A DNA stretch of 64,000 nucleotides, from assembly GCA_033961575.1 (NCBI GenBank), contig CM066732.1, positions 51,241,001-51,305,000 of the forward strand, given 5' to 3'. The notes beneath the pieces are model-generated. The model saw only the letters and a program-made list of their open reading frames with translations. It was not told the DNA's origin and did no database searches. Both the position numbers and the translations under genes were made by a program. The DNA comes from Aselliscus stoliczkanus. Lineage: Eukaryota > Chordata > Mammalia > Chiroptera > Hipposideridae. Below, piece by piece: positions 46,290 through 58,000 of this stretch (within the stretch, counting starts at the first letter, position 1; the number at the start of each line of letters is the position of its first letter).

Positions 46290-47600
46290 TGCTCGGCCCT
46301 CCCCCACCTCCGCCCGCAGCCTGGTCTGTACCAAAGTCATGTCTCGAGGGCCTCAGGTCGCAGCAGAGACCGTCTTGTCTCTGCCAGGCCAGCAGAGCGA
46401 AGACACCAGGTTTCTTCCACTTTGTGGGGAGAAAAAACCCATGGGCCAGTCTGCTGACGATGGAGAGTGGAGGCCAGCCTCTGCCATGTCCTCCGCAGGG
46501 TCAATGTCTGCTATTAGAAAATGGGTCTCACCCCCCCCCCAACCCCTTCTCATGCTAAAGGAAGATGCTGGCGTAGAAAGCCCTTTGCGGGGAAACACAT
46601 TGAGTAAAATCGTTCAAGAGCTCCTGAGAAGATGAGTGGGGTTCAGAGGTCAGCTGGTTTGGGAGAAGGTGACAAGACCAAAAGCCAGATCAGAGCCCCA
46701 AACAACAGCATGGCTGTAGGAAGCGACAAAACTTTAATGACTGGGGAAGGGTGCCCTGGGCACAGCGCTTCGGAGTCAATACAGCGGGTAGCTGGACCAT
46801 CTGTGCAGACTGCGCCGCACAGCTGCACGCATGGGCCTCGGGGAGCAGAGATTGAGGCTGGAGGGTGGACGCTGGGGCAAGGCCGCCCAGGGCCTTGCGG
46901 GGCAGGCAGTCCTCAGGCAGCCCCACCTTCAATGAGGAGGTGAGGGCGGCATGTGTGTGGGGAAGCCTCACAGCCCGCGGGCACTGAGCGCATCTGAGGG
47001 GTACCCTTTCATCCCCCTGAGCGCTGACAGGCCTCACAGAAGCCGGGTGATTAGTGCAGGCGCCTGACAGAAATGGTACTTGAGGTGCAGGCAGCCTTCT
47101 CCCTCCTGCCACCTCCAGGAAAGCGCTCCCTCTGGCCCAGTAATGATTTGACATCTAAACACTGGAGAAAAAGGTGGGGGTTGGGGGTGGCGGGGAGAAG
47201 AAACTGCTCCCGGCTGTTTGCTTTGCCAAAAAGTGTAATTGGCACGGCTGGGTGTGAAGTGCACCCCCACCCCCACCCCACACTCCCTGGGAGGTGAGAG
47301 CAGGCCATGGAGGCTGCAAGCCTCACCCCATTGGCTGCCATAACACACCAGATGTCCTCAGAAACGGGGTATCCTCGCACCAGCTAGTGCTTATGGGCAC
47401 GCGTTTGTGAGGCCAGCGAAGCCACGTTACCAATCTCCCTGACAAGTTTTCCGCCCTGGATGAGCCACAGCTCCCAAAACGGGTGTTAGGACATTTGCAA
47501 ACTAGACAAAACTCACCCACCCCCGGCCTGCAGGAAAATGTGCCCAAAGCCTCAGCAAAGCGCACGGTTGGCACCTTCAAGTTTCCGCTCCCTCCCTCCC

Positions 47601-47708
47601 TTCTCTTTCTTCTTCCTTCAACTTCTAATTATCTGGTACAACTTCTCCTAGAGGTCATGTACAATAGCATCCAAACGGAAGTCGCACCCGCCTTTGAGCT
47701 CAGCAGTT
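47601..47708 (+). repeat. Local direct repeat, copy 2
   Basis: TTCTTCTTCCTTCAACTTCT through CTTTGAGCTCAGCAGTT pairs with 46187-46289, about 1.4 kb away in the same orientation. Confidence 0.75.
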
Positions 47709-48076
47709 AAGTGACACCTCTGTGTGGCCAGTCCTCCTGCCGGTGGGCACTGAGACAAGCCCTGCCATGGCCTAGGGTGAGGGACCCAGCTGCCTGGCAG
47801 GAGGAGGGCAGTCCGGGACAGCCTGGAGCAGGAGGGTGAGCAGCTGTCGGAGAGAAGCGGGCAGAGCTGTGTGACCCAGGGAGGCTGAGATCAGAGAGAG
47901 AGAGGGTGCCTAAGCATGAATACCAGGCTACTCCTTGGGTAAAAATAAAAGGGCGGGGTGGGAAGGGGATGAAGCAGTAACTGCAATGTTTTCTTTCTAA
48001 AAAATAGATCTGAAGTAAATATTGCAGAATGTCAGCATTTGTAAAACCTGGGTGGTGTGGGTTCCCAGTTACTGTT

Positions 48077-48216
48077 TTGTTTTGTTTTTAAAGGTGGACT
48101 TCATCATGTCACTCTTTTTTTTTTGAGGGCAGTGTCACTGGCCCTCATATGTGGGACCGAACCGGGGCCGTTGGCTTCCCAAGCCAGCGCTTAACCACCA
48201 CGCCACTCGGCAGGCC
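48077..48216 (-). mobile_element. Short tRNA-headed SINE, family 2, copy with extra 3' segment
   Basis: On the minus strand it runs GGCCTGCCGAGTGGCGTGGT to ACTGCCCTC, a first A9 tail, a 24-base non-SINE segment (GAGTGACATG...CCACCTT), then a second A-rich tail. The whole unit lies between 13-bp duplications CCCAGTTACTGTT (48064-48076 and 48217-48229). Confidence 0.85.
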
Positions 48217-48249
48217 CCCAGTTACTGTTACACAATGGTCTGTTTCAAA

Positions 48250-48610
48250 CTTAGTTTGAAACATTTTAAAAATTAACAAAGTTGGGGGTGGGGAGAGATG
48301 AATAGGTGGAGCATGGAGGGAATTTAGGGCAGTGAAAATACTCCATATGACACTATAATGGTGGACACGTGTCACTGTACATGTGTCCAAACCCACAGGA
48401 TGTCCACCACCAAGAGTGAGCCCTAAAGGAAACTATAGACTTTGGGTGACAACATGTCAGTGTAGGTTTGTCCTTGGTACAAAATGTACCCCTCTGGTGA
48501 ATCATGTTGATAGTGGGGGAGGTGATGCATGTGGGGGCAGGGGACATTCTTGTAACCTAAAAATGCTCTGAAAAAGTCTTTTAAAAAACATTAAAATTTA
48601 AATGGGGAGA
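48250..48610 (+). repeat. L1M 3' end relic
   Basis: CATGTGTCCAAACCCACAGG, ATAGACTTTGGGTGACAAC and TGTAACCTAAAAATGCTCTG belong to the same L1M 3' type seen in reverse at 30.8 kb. Confidence 0.75.
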
Positions 48611-48624
48611 ATAAAAATGCATTT

Positions 48625-48835
48625 ATTCTTGGCAGCTAACACTTTCAGTGTTCCCATGGGCCAGGCGCAGTTTTAAATCACGGGATTCTCACAACCCACC
48701 TGTAGGGTGGGTCTCTAATTAGAGTCCCTTTTATAAAGGGGAAACGGAGGCGTGAGAGGTACACTATAACACCTGAAACACAGCACTGAGAGAGGAAGTC
48801 GGGATTTGAACCCAGAGGCCTGTCCCCAAAGTCTG
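48625..48835 (-). repeat. MIR SINE, minus strand
   Basis: GGCCAGGCGCAGTTTTAAAT, GGATTCTCACAACCCACCTG and GTCGGGATTTGAACCCAGAG are MIR in reverse. Confidence 0.75.
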
Positions 48836-50219
48836 GGCTCCCCCGACTTTGCCACACTGAATGGCTCTAGAAGGCACCCAGGAAGGTGGAGGGACCCAGG
48901 GGTGTTGAAGGGAAGTGTACTTTTTACTGCACACTCTTTTGTGCTATCTGAATCTTTTACATGTGCACACGTTACTATTTTTTTACATGATTTTTAAAAG
49001 TAAATTCTAGTTCCCAAGAAATAACAGCATCTTGACAGGCATGGGGCAGGGGAAGGCAGCATGGGACCTCCTCTTAGAGGCTGAGCAAACGCTCTAAAGT
49101 CACCAGGCCACAGACAGGCTCCCTGCGTGGACCCGATTCCTGGTTTGTTCAACGGCTGCAGCAATTCTGGGCCTGGGGCACCATGAGCTCCCCTCTGCTT
49201 AGTATCCCCTCTCTCCTTTCCTGGCTCAGAGCCCTCCCCCTTGCCACAGGTTGGCCATGTGACTTCAGATGGGCTACAGTGATTGGCCCAGAGAGAGGCA
49301 CTGGTTGAGTCCAGCCAATCAGAATCCTTCGTTGGGCTCCCCCCGCTCAATGGAAGATTCATTGGTTGTTCCATCCAGAGAGCCAGCAGCCCTACACCAC
49401 CTCGGGGAGCACTGGGTTCAGTTCCCAAGGGGGCACCAGAACGGGCTAGTCTGAGCTTTCTTCACACCCTGGATCCTGCCCTCTCAAAGCCAGCTCCCTG
49501 CTCCGCTTACATTCACTCAGCTGGAGTTGGATGCTGACCGCCAAGCCCAAACAAGGGAAGCTCAGGCTCGGTGGGTGAGCCCTTCAGTGGTCAAGGGGTC
49601 ACGGGGAAGACGAGAATCCCAGGCTGCCGCCTGCTGTGTGTGCTCAGGCCAATTGTTCAACCTCCCTGAGCCTGATGCGTTCCCAGGGCTTCCACTGGCT
49701 GCCGCATAGGACTGTCATGAGAGTCACCTGTATGAATCCGATCCCAGGCACACCAGTCACTAATACAATACTATGGCGACAACGACTAAGCCCACGATTA
49801 TTCCAAAATAATTCCTTACCAACCTCAACTAGAGGCTCTGGAAAAGGGGGTGGCGGCTGGGAGACCAAGCAGCAGACAGGCAGCTGGAGTCCCTCTTCCT
49901 TCCCATGACCCTCCAGACTCACGCTCCACTCTCCTCTCGGCCCGGGGAGAATGCCTGCGTGGCCCTCAACAGCTCCCAGAGGCTTCAGCCAGTGAGGCCT
50001 CAACAGGGTGCAGGTGGGGCAAGCGTGAGGCCAGGATTTCACTTCCCTGTGTGGGCCCCCGAGGCTCCCCGCTCCGGTGAAGGGCACACCTGCTCCTTCA
50101 GATGGCTCATCCTCCCCACCCACCCTCCCTCCACGGCAGGGGTGGGGGTGGCACCCCAGGGCTAGCCCAGGATTCTGCAGCCCTTCAGGAGGCTTTGACC
50201 ACACTTTGTAAATATTCCT

Positions 50220-50225
50220 TTTATT
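50220..50225 (-). terminator. NKD1: NKD1 candidate poly(A) signal AATAAA
   Basis: This is the first canonical hexamer on the coding strand after the NKD1 stop. It is followed by GTGTGG, a G/T-rich element, within about 15-20 bases. The call rests on position and motif only. Confidence 0.45.
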
Positions 50226-51404
50226 AAACTCTCCTCAAATAACACCATGTGAGTGGGTGTCATCTGTTTTTCACAGGGTCCCCGACTGGTTGAGAGGGGT
50301 CCCTTTTCTGGTCTCCCAAGCGCTCATCAGACAAAAGCCTGCCCTGCAAAGGACACGCCTCCAGGGTCCAACTCCGGCCCCCCCGGCCCCATTTCCTTCC
50401 AAGCTTCTGTACTCTAGCAGGCCCCTCCAGGCCTCAAACCCAAGAAAGGACCCCTGCTGAAAGACAAGCGGCTATTCAAATCTGATCCAGTAGCCTTAAC
50501 AGGAGGCACACCAGGTCACATCTGGGCTCGGGAGATGACCAGAGAAACAAACCACTGATTTCGGCACACCAGAAAAGGTACCTGAGAGTGTATATTTATA
50601 GAAAGATACATAGAAATGGACAGATGGCATCTAGCTATAGATACAGAAAGCTCTGTTAGAGAACCAGGTCAGTATGTATATATTTGCCAATGGTAGTACA
50701 CAAGGTTTCCACATCTCCCACAACCAACAATACACAATTGCCCAACCTTGGAAAACCACGCTTGTTTATATGGTTGGTTCCCTCTCTGGAGGTTTCCAAA
50801 ATGAAAAGTCTGGTTTCAGGGACAGTCCTTAAATGTGTGTATCTTTCTAAAGAAGAGAGGAAAGGCAGGGAAAGGAGAAGTGTATTTTCATGTTGTGCAC
50901 GGAAGAAAGTTCGGGGCAAGGGCGTGATCCCACTGGGAAGGCGTGAAAAATAACTGCAGAAAGGACAGCTCAGGTTTCTAGGTTGGGGCATAAAAACAAC
51001 GAGGAAGGAAGGTCACGCGTCTGCAGTCCGCTGAAATCCTTGTAGCACATTACAATCAGTTAAGGGCAAAACAAAATCAGAATAGTACTAAGAGGTAGCA
51101 GCTGTTTATCTTCTCGGAGATTTTGAGGGTCTCTGGAAGCCAGGCCAGGTAAGGGTGTTCTCCTGGAAGGGACGGGGGTGGGGCAGAGCTCTGGCCCCGC
51201 CCCCCACCCCCACCCCCGGGGCTGGGAAGGGTGTGGGCCTGCGTTGGAACCAGAGACTGGGAGGCCCAGGGAACCTCTGACATCTACAGGCCGTTTCCAA
51301 ACCCACAGTCACTCCTTGGGTAAGTTATACAGTCCCCACAACATATAAATAAAAGTTTAGTTCTGTGTTTCCATATATCTTCTACATGGAGGCTAGCTGA
51401 ATAT

Positions 51405-51470
51405 TAGTGGAGTAACAATAATTATTAATAACAATAATCGTCATAATAACAATAATTAATAGAATAATAA
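51405..51470. repeat. ATT-rich simple repeat in NKD1 3' UTR
   Basis: Irregular AAT/ATT units begin about 60 bases after the NKD1 stop on the coding strand. Confidence 0.85.
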
Positions 51471-51527
51471 TGCCTTGGGGCCACGGGGAGGGGAGTCCTT
51501 CATGTGGGGCGGGGCCGTGGGCGGGGC

Positions 51528-52090
51528 CTATGGCTGGTAAAAGTGGTGGTAGTGGTGGTGATGTTCGTGGTGGTGGTGGTGCTCGTGCCTCTGGACCGCC
51601 TGGCCAGCCTGGCCCTCGTACACCACCACGGCGGGCATCTCCCGCCCCACGGCCGGCGGCGCCTGCAGGCCCCGGCACCCCTGCTGGCTCTCCTTGGCTC
51701 GGTGCTTGTGCTTCTTGTGCCCGAGGGGTGCCAGGGTGGGGAGGAGCGCCGGGCTGGCGGCCAGGTGAGCGGATGGGGACACCGCAGGGACGGCGGCTCC
51801 CAGAGGGGGCTTGCTTCTTGCCCCTCTAGCCACGTGGCCCACACCCACACTCTTGCCCTGGGCCTTGGGGGACCTCACAAAGTGCTTGCTCCCGTCCTGG
51901 GTGCCCCGGAGCCGCTGCTGGACCTCCGAGACCTTGGCGAATGGGGTGTCAAGGAAGTGGAAGGAGCCCTGGTCCGTGCCCTGGGGCTTTCGGTGTGGGA
52001 CGCAGATGGCTTCTGGCTCATGGGAGCGAGACCGAGTGGGGTTGGAGGTGCGGGGGGGCAGTTCTGACTTCTGGGCCACTGACGGGGAGC
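51528..52090 (-). CDS. NKD1: NKD1 terminal coding exon with His-rich tail
   Basis: The acceptor TTGGTTTCTAG lies just above 52090. The exon gives 186 codons and stop TAG at 51530-51528. It is low in predicted order, rich in Pro, Ser, Lys and His, and ends with a dense run of His codons (HEHHHHHEHHHHYHHFYQP). Between GCRGLQAP and VVYEGQAG it is about nine residues shorter than human as I recall. The plus strand has a 187-codon frame opposite this exon, a GC-driven shadow. Confidence 0.95.
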
Positions 52091-55000
52091 CTAGAAACCA
52101 ATGCAACAGATATTTAATGAGCACCTACTGTGTGCCAGGGCTGCACTGTGCCCCGGAAATGATCCCTACCCCCCGCTCGTCAAGACTGTTCTGCATCAGA
52201 GTCCCACCTCCCACTGCTCCCGCTGCCTTGGAGGAAACCATTCTGGAGTGGAACTCTGCCCTCCGCTAAGTCAGAACTGTGTCTTTCTTAGGTATTTAAA
52301 AATAATTCTCCTTCCTAGAGAGCGTTGCAAAAGAGAGGGAGACAGAGACTGATAACTGTCTGAGGTCCTAGGAGCAAGAAAGAAGTCGGTAGGAATATTC
52401 CTACACTTATTATAGAGGTAAGCCCCAGAGGAATTAAACATGGGGGGAGCGAAGAATGGAATCGGAACTGAAATTACATGAGCTACAGTTTCATTGATCT
52501 CAGCAAGAGCTACGATTTTGAGAGCTAATACAGACAGAACGCATTTTGCTTAGTGAAGTGGAGGTCCTCACCCGAAGAAACAGCCAATAGAGGGGAATGG
52601 AATGGTGGGCTGGGGTACAGCACCATGCTATTGTTTTCCATTGTATGATAAGCCCTTGGATACTATTTGATTTGGCTCACTTTGTGCACGTTTACTTTAA
52701 TTTTTAAAAATGTTTTTAATGGCGGGGCCAGCTGAGTGGCTCAGTTGGTTAAGAGCTCGCTCAAGAGTGTGAGCTGAGCTCTGAGCAACAGCAGTTCGAT
52801 GCACAGCCTGAGCTGAGCTGAGCTGAACTGAGCTGCCAACAGGTGGCAGGAGGGCTCAGCTAAAAAAAAAAACACCTGTTTTTAGTGGCACCCCCTGCAA
52901 TATCTTTAACTTGCCCAATCAGTGCTACACCTTCCCCCAGCCCAGGGGGAACGGTGACCACCACCCACCTGCCCGCCTCGCTACGCCATCTCCTCGCCCC
53001 ACCTTACCAGGACCAAACTGGGACGTGTAGTTTTCTATCCCAGCGAGATCTAAGTAGTGGTTTCTCCTCTCAATGTTCTCATCCACGCAATGGTAGTAGC
53101 AGCCAGACTGCTCCGGGCGGCTGTCACCCTGGAACCTGCCACAGGAAGGCAAGTGAATGGGTGGGCACTGGCCCCAGGGGGTGGGGGGCAGGCCCACAGG
53201 TTACTGGGAAGCCTTCTGGGCTCTGGGCAGGGCTGATAAGGGAGGGGTCACGTCAGCACTCTGCCTCCACTTCCTCCCTTGCCAGTGGAGATAGAGAACC
53301 CTACCTGGCCTCCCTGGGCCTCCTGGGAGAAAGAGACAGGGGATTTGTTTTGAACAGGCCCAAAGCAAAGGAAAGGATACTGGTCAAAACTTAAGGATGC
53401 CCAAAAGCCAGGCTTCAAATCACGTGTGCCCGCTGCAGGCAGGCAGCCTAACTCCAGCCTAGTTCTCCGGCAGTGTGGGCAGCAGAAGCCACTGAGACGC
53501 TGGAGTTGAGGCTGGGGGGTTGGGGGGACTCCATAACCAAAGCCCAGAATGGGTCTTCCCTGTGTGTACGGGGAGGGAAGAGGGGAAAGGCGCTGCCAGG
53601 GGCCACCTTTCTCCCACGGGGTGGGGGCATCCTGGGCTCCCTGTCCCTCCCCTTCAAGGGTCTCCGTGATCTGCCCACATGCACCCCCCACCTCCCCCTC
53701 CCCCCAACGTAGCCCCTCACGTCTGCAGCCAGCTGGGGTACTTCGGACTGTTAGTGCCCTCCCCTCATCACGCTGTGTCCCCTGCTTGGACTGCCTTCTC
53801 TCCCCCCTATGCTGGTGCTTCTCAAACTCCACACATTTCCTTTCCATTTTCACAACAGGTATGAACATACCCCATGCACTGTATAGCACTGTTACTTTAC
53901 ATTGCTGTTTATGCAATACTTTAAACAGTCCTTCTCTTTTCTTCCCATCCTCTTGCTTCCCTTCTTGCCGTTAAAGAAATAACACCAGGTAAAAGACTAC
54001 TGCAGCCTTACAATCCCTTATCCACAATTCTTTAGTCCAAAGAGCCTGAAAACAAAGGTTTTTCATAGCCCATCTGGCAGCCACGCTTCCCTTAACCAGA
54101 TGGGAGGGTATCAGTAGCCTTTAACTTAGGGCGACCCTTCATACATCTCCCTGCACGAATATCCACATGCTGCCCAGACCCCAAATATAACATAAGAAAT
54201 ACACCAGAGGCACCTTTCCAAACCCAAGGAACGCTCAACTCCAGAACATGTCTGGCCTCAAGTGTTTTGGATAAAGCAATGTAGACCTACCTACATTTAG
54301 TTATTTTTAAATTTTTAGTTTTTATTTTTATTTTTTTTAATTGAGGTTTGTGAGTCTCTGAAATCGCTGCCCCCTAAAGAGAGAGCAGACAGGAGCGCCC
54401 TGCTCGAAGCCCTCAGGTGCGGGTGCATAGCCGGCACTCAACACCTGCTCAGGGGCCCTGGGCTGCCCCTCTGCCCGCACCTGCTGTACCTGAGGGGGGC
54501 TCGCTGCTTCTTCTCCCAGCTTCGCAGCTCCTCAGCAGGCTTGGTCTCCGCTCTGGGCCTGGTGCTCTGGAGGTCTGAGTCCCACCGGAGAAACAGCGTG
54601 GTGAGCAGCTTGTCCGTGCCCGCGGGCCTCCTGGCCCTGCTCAGGTTTGCTAAGCTGCCTGGCAAGCTGGCCCTAGCAGCTTCCCGAAGGCTCTGTGGCG
54701 GGGTTCTCAGAGCCAGGCCTAGAGGAGGGGTCTGAAACCACCTGCCCTGCTTCCGTCCTTCCCAGAGGATGCCTGACCAGCACCCGCCCGCCCCGCATCA
54801 CAACACAGGCCTAAGGCTCCGCCCACCATCCCCCCCGACACAGGCCTTACTATCGCTGCCTGCCATGGCATGCCCACCTCCAATGCTGTGCTCACACAAG
54901 GCCTTCCATCTGGAATACCTCCGCTATTCAACCCTACTCCGTCAAGGATCCGTTCGGTGCCCACGGCTCACAAAGCGGCTCCCAGCAAAAGCTCCGAGGG

Positions 55001-58000
55001 CCGCCCGCTCCCCGCAGGACGGTCCCCCAGCCCCTCACCGGGGTGATTCAGAAGGATGCCCTTCTTGCCCTGACTCCCATCGGGGGCCACGGTGAGCTTC
55101 ACCCGCAGCGTCTTGCTGGACGTCGGGGAGTGGTTGACTGAGGAATCGACCACCTCGTAGATGGTGTGGAGCAGGCTGGTGATATCCTGGGTGGGGGAGG
55201 GAAGCAGAAACCACACGCGGCTTCAGCCACGGGGCATTTAAAACCGGAACCAGAAGGCCTCGTGAAACCTGAAACGCTGAACCCCTCTGGTTCCCCAAAG
55301 CCCAGCCTAAGGCAGAAACGTGGCAATGAGAGTTTCATTTGGGAGGGGATGCTAGGAAGGAGTGAGACAGCAGGGAGAGTGATGGGGGAGCACACCCATA
55401 AAGAACTGCATGAGGTCACGGCCACAGGCAACTGGGCTCAGTGGCCAGGGACCCTCAGAACTCGCCTCAGAAAACTCTCATCCCTCTGGGGCTGAGCTGC
55501 CCGGGAGGCAGTCCAGCAAAAGCGGAGCAGCTCCCAGGCACCAGAGAAAGCTACGATGGTGGGCACTGCCTTAGAGATGGGCCCAGGAGTATGGGGTGGG
55601 CATCCACAGCGTCTGTCTCAGGTCTGATGAGCGCCTCCTCCCGAATGACAAACAGAAACCGAATGTGTCCCAAAAGATAAACTATTCCATGAGAACTCGA
55701 CCAAATCTCCTCTTGTCCCTCAGTTAGCCCCTCAACCAGACAGCGGTCTCCCATCCATGGTCCATGAGGCATCTCAGAGGCTGCTGACGGGATGGAGGGC
55801 TGGGCCTCCCTGATCTTGGGCATCGGCCAGGTTGTCTGTCTGAGGAGAGGCTTCCTGCCTGAAGGGATGTTGGAAACCACCGGAAAAGGTGTCGCTCTCC
55901 ACAGGTCAGGGCCACAGACGGTCACGCATCGGACCAGCGACTCTTCCTGAACAGACAGGCTCGGCCCTCCCTCTATCCCCCATCCGTACGTCCTTGAGGC
56001 AGTGGACACCAAGCACGCATGGCCAGGCAGGGATGTGCAGAGGTGACGGGGAGAGGTGGGGCCAATGGGGGCACTGGCCCCGCCCACAGAAGGTAGAGCC
56101 ACTCAGCTCACCCCAGAGTAACCAGCAATCCAGTCTCCTGTTAACTCTTCAAAACCTTTACCATTGGAAATTAACTTATTATTTTGTTCAACTCCCCATT
56201 CCCCCTCCCCCAGCCCCTGGCAACCACCATTCTACTTCCTGTCTCTACGGATTTGATCTCTAGGTCCCTCCTATGAGAGTGGAATCCCACGGTATTTGTC
56301 TTTTTGTGACTGGCTTATTTCACTCCATATTATGTCCTCAAGGTTCATCCATGTTGTCACAGGTGTCAGAATTTTCTTCCTTTTTAAGGCTGAGTAATAG
56401 TCCATTGTATGGGTAGACCACACTTTATTTATCCATTGGGTTACTTCCCCTTTGGCTATTGTGAATAACGCTGCTATGAACAGGGGTACACACGTACCTC
56501 TCCAAGACCCCTTTTTCAATTTTGGGAGGTATATGCAGAGCAATATACTAGAATTGCTAGATCATATAGGAATTCTATGTAAAATGTTTTGAGGCACCCC
56601 ATACTGTGTCCACAGCAGCTGCACCATTTCACATTCCCACTGAGAGTGCACGAGGGTTCCAATTTTGCCACTTCCTCAGCGTTATTTACTGTCCGTTTTT
56701 ATAGCAGCCGTCTGAATGAATGTGAGGGGATCTCACTGTGGCTCTGACTGGCTCTAAGGTGCATTCCCCTAATGATGAGTGATGCTGAGCATCTTTTCAT
56801 GGGCTCATCGGCCGCTTTTATATCCTCTCTGGAGAAATGTCTATTAAGGTCCTTTGTCCATTTTTTATTGGATTATTTCACTTTTTGTTGCTGAGTTTTA
56901 GGAGTTCTCTATGTACAATATCCTGGGTATTATTCCCTTATCAGATATATATTTTGCAAAGATTTTCTCCCAGTCCACAGACAGCCTTTCACTTTGTCGA
57001 TTGTGTCCTGTGATGCACAGAAGTTTTTAATTCTGATATGCTCCCATTTACCTACTTTTACTTTTGTTGCCTGTGATAATTTAATTTTTAAGAACACCCT
57101 CTGGGGGGCTGGGCCAGAACATCTGGGGGCTAGATTAGGATCGTGGGGACAGCCAGTTTGAGACCCAGCATCGGGCCACTTGCTGGCTCGCTCGGTGACC
57201 CCAGCGCCTCTGCTGAGCCCACAGGGTCTCCTCTTCCCCCTTCTCCTCCCTGGAGCTGCTCTGCACAGCCACGTTTGCCCCCCCCCCCCCCGCCTCTCAG
57301 CATTTTAGGATGCCCATGAGGCATCATTATCTCCATTTTACAGGGAGGGAAACGGGGATCCACCAACATCCCCCCGCCCAAGCACTGTACAGCAGGGGCC
57401 CAGCTGACTCAGGGTCTAGGAACAAGCATGCTTTGGCCATCGCAGCTGGAAAATCAGCGCTGTTGGCTGCACAGGGCCTGGCACAAAGGAGTAGGTGCCC
57501 GTGAATGTTTATTGCACAAACTCATGCCTGAAGGATAAACAGGTACTTTCTTCTGAGTTGGGAAGTCGGCCCAGACGCCAGCTCTGGGCTGTGGCTGCAG
57601 TGAAGGGGGGCCCATCGGCCCTTGCACACAGAAACGTGCGAGCTGATGGCCAAAGCTCGGGGAGAGGAACGGTGTTTACAGCCAGGTTTGAGGAGTGGCT
57701 TTGGGGCTAAAAATAGACCAGGGGAAACACCAGGCTGGGTCCTCCCTGGACTGGGAGCCAGTCTCCTTGAGGAAGACAGGACCCAGTGAGGGCTTTCTCT
57801 GCGTGGGACGCTCTCCTTGGAAACCCTCACTTCCTCGCTGTTCTTCGCGTTACCAAGGGGTAAAGTGGGGTGGGATGCGGAATCACAGAGCAGGCTCTGC
57901 CCTAGGTTTCTGCGAGGCCTCCAAGGTGGGAGGCAAAGGCTCAGTTCCTGAACCAGAAAGGGAAGAAGAAGGCAGCTGCCAGGGCTGCGTCATCTCAGCT

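Larger units (their letters stand above)
25810..50219. other. Gene-poor interval between SNX20 and NKD1
   Basis: The genes end toward each other (convergent). No protein family is recognisable in any frame; the longest frames (for example 255 codons at 28047-28814 minus) overlap MIR/MER5A relics. Content is old L1, L2, MIR, MER5A and MLT1 sequence, three family 2 SINEs, microsatellites and a few AT-rich repeat-free islands. Confidence 0.7.
50200..51527 (-). other. NKD1: NKD1 3' UTR (probable)
   Basis: Reading from the stop toward lower coordinates, no canonical minus-strand AATAAA occurs until 50225-50220, about 1.3 kb away. An AT-rich, ATT-repeat stretch (about 51405-51470) lies just after the stop. 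There is no recognisable interspersed repeat in most of this span, which fits an exonic UTR. Confidence 0.45.

Noticed and set aside
49644..50204. 186-codon minus-strand frame just beyond the NKD1 poly(A) signal
   Set aside because: No recognisable motif; GC-rich chance frame downstream of the predicted cleavage site.
51504..52067. 187-codon plus-strand frame opposite the NKD1 last exon
   Set aside because: It is the complement of the biased His/Pro-rich coding exon, and antisense openness follows from codon composition.
53248..53916. 222-codon minus-strand frame in an NKD1 intron
   Set aside because: It lies between two confirmed NKD1 exons, has low-complexity composition and no similarity to NKD1 or another family.
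56271..56543. Reverse-transcriptase-like peptide as a possible gene
   Set aside because: It is the C-terminal end of L1 ORF2 in a truncated L1M relic followed by its 3' UTR.
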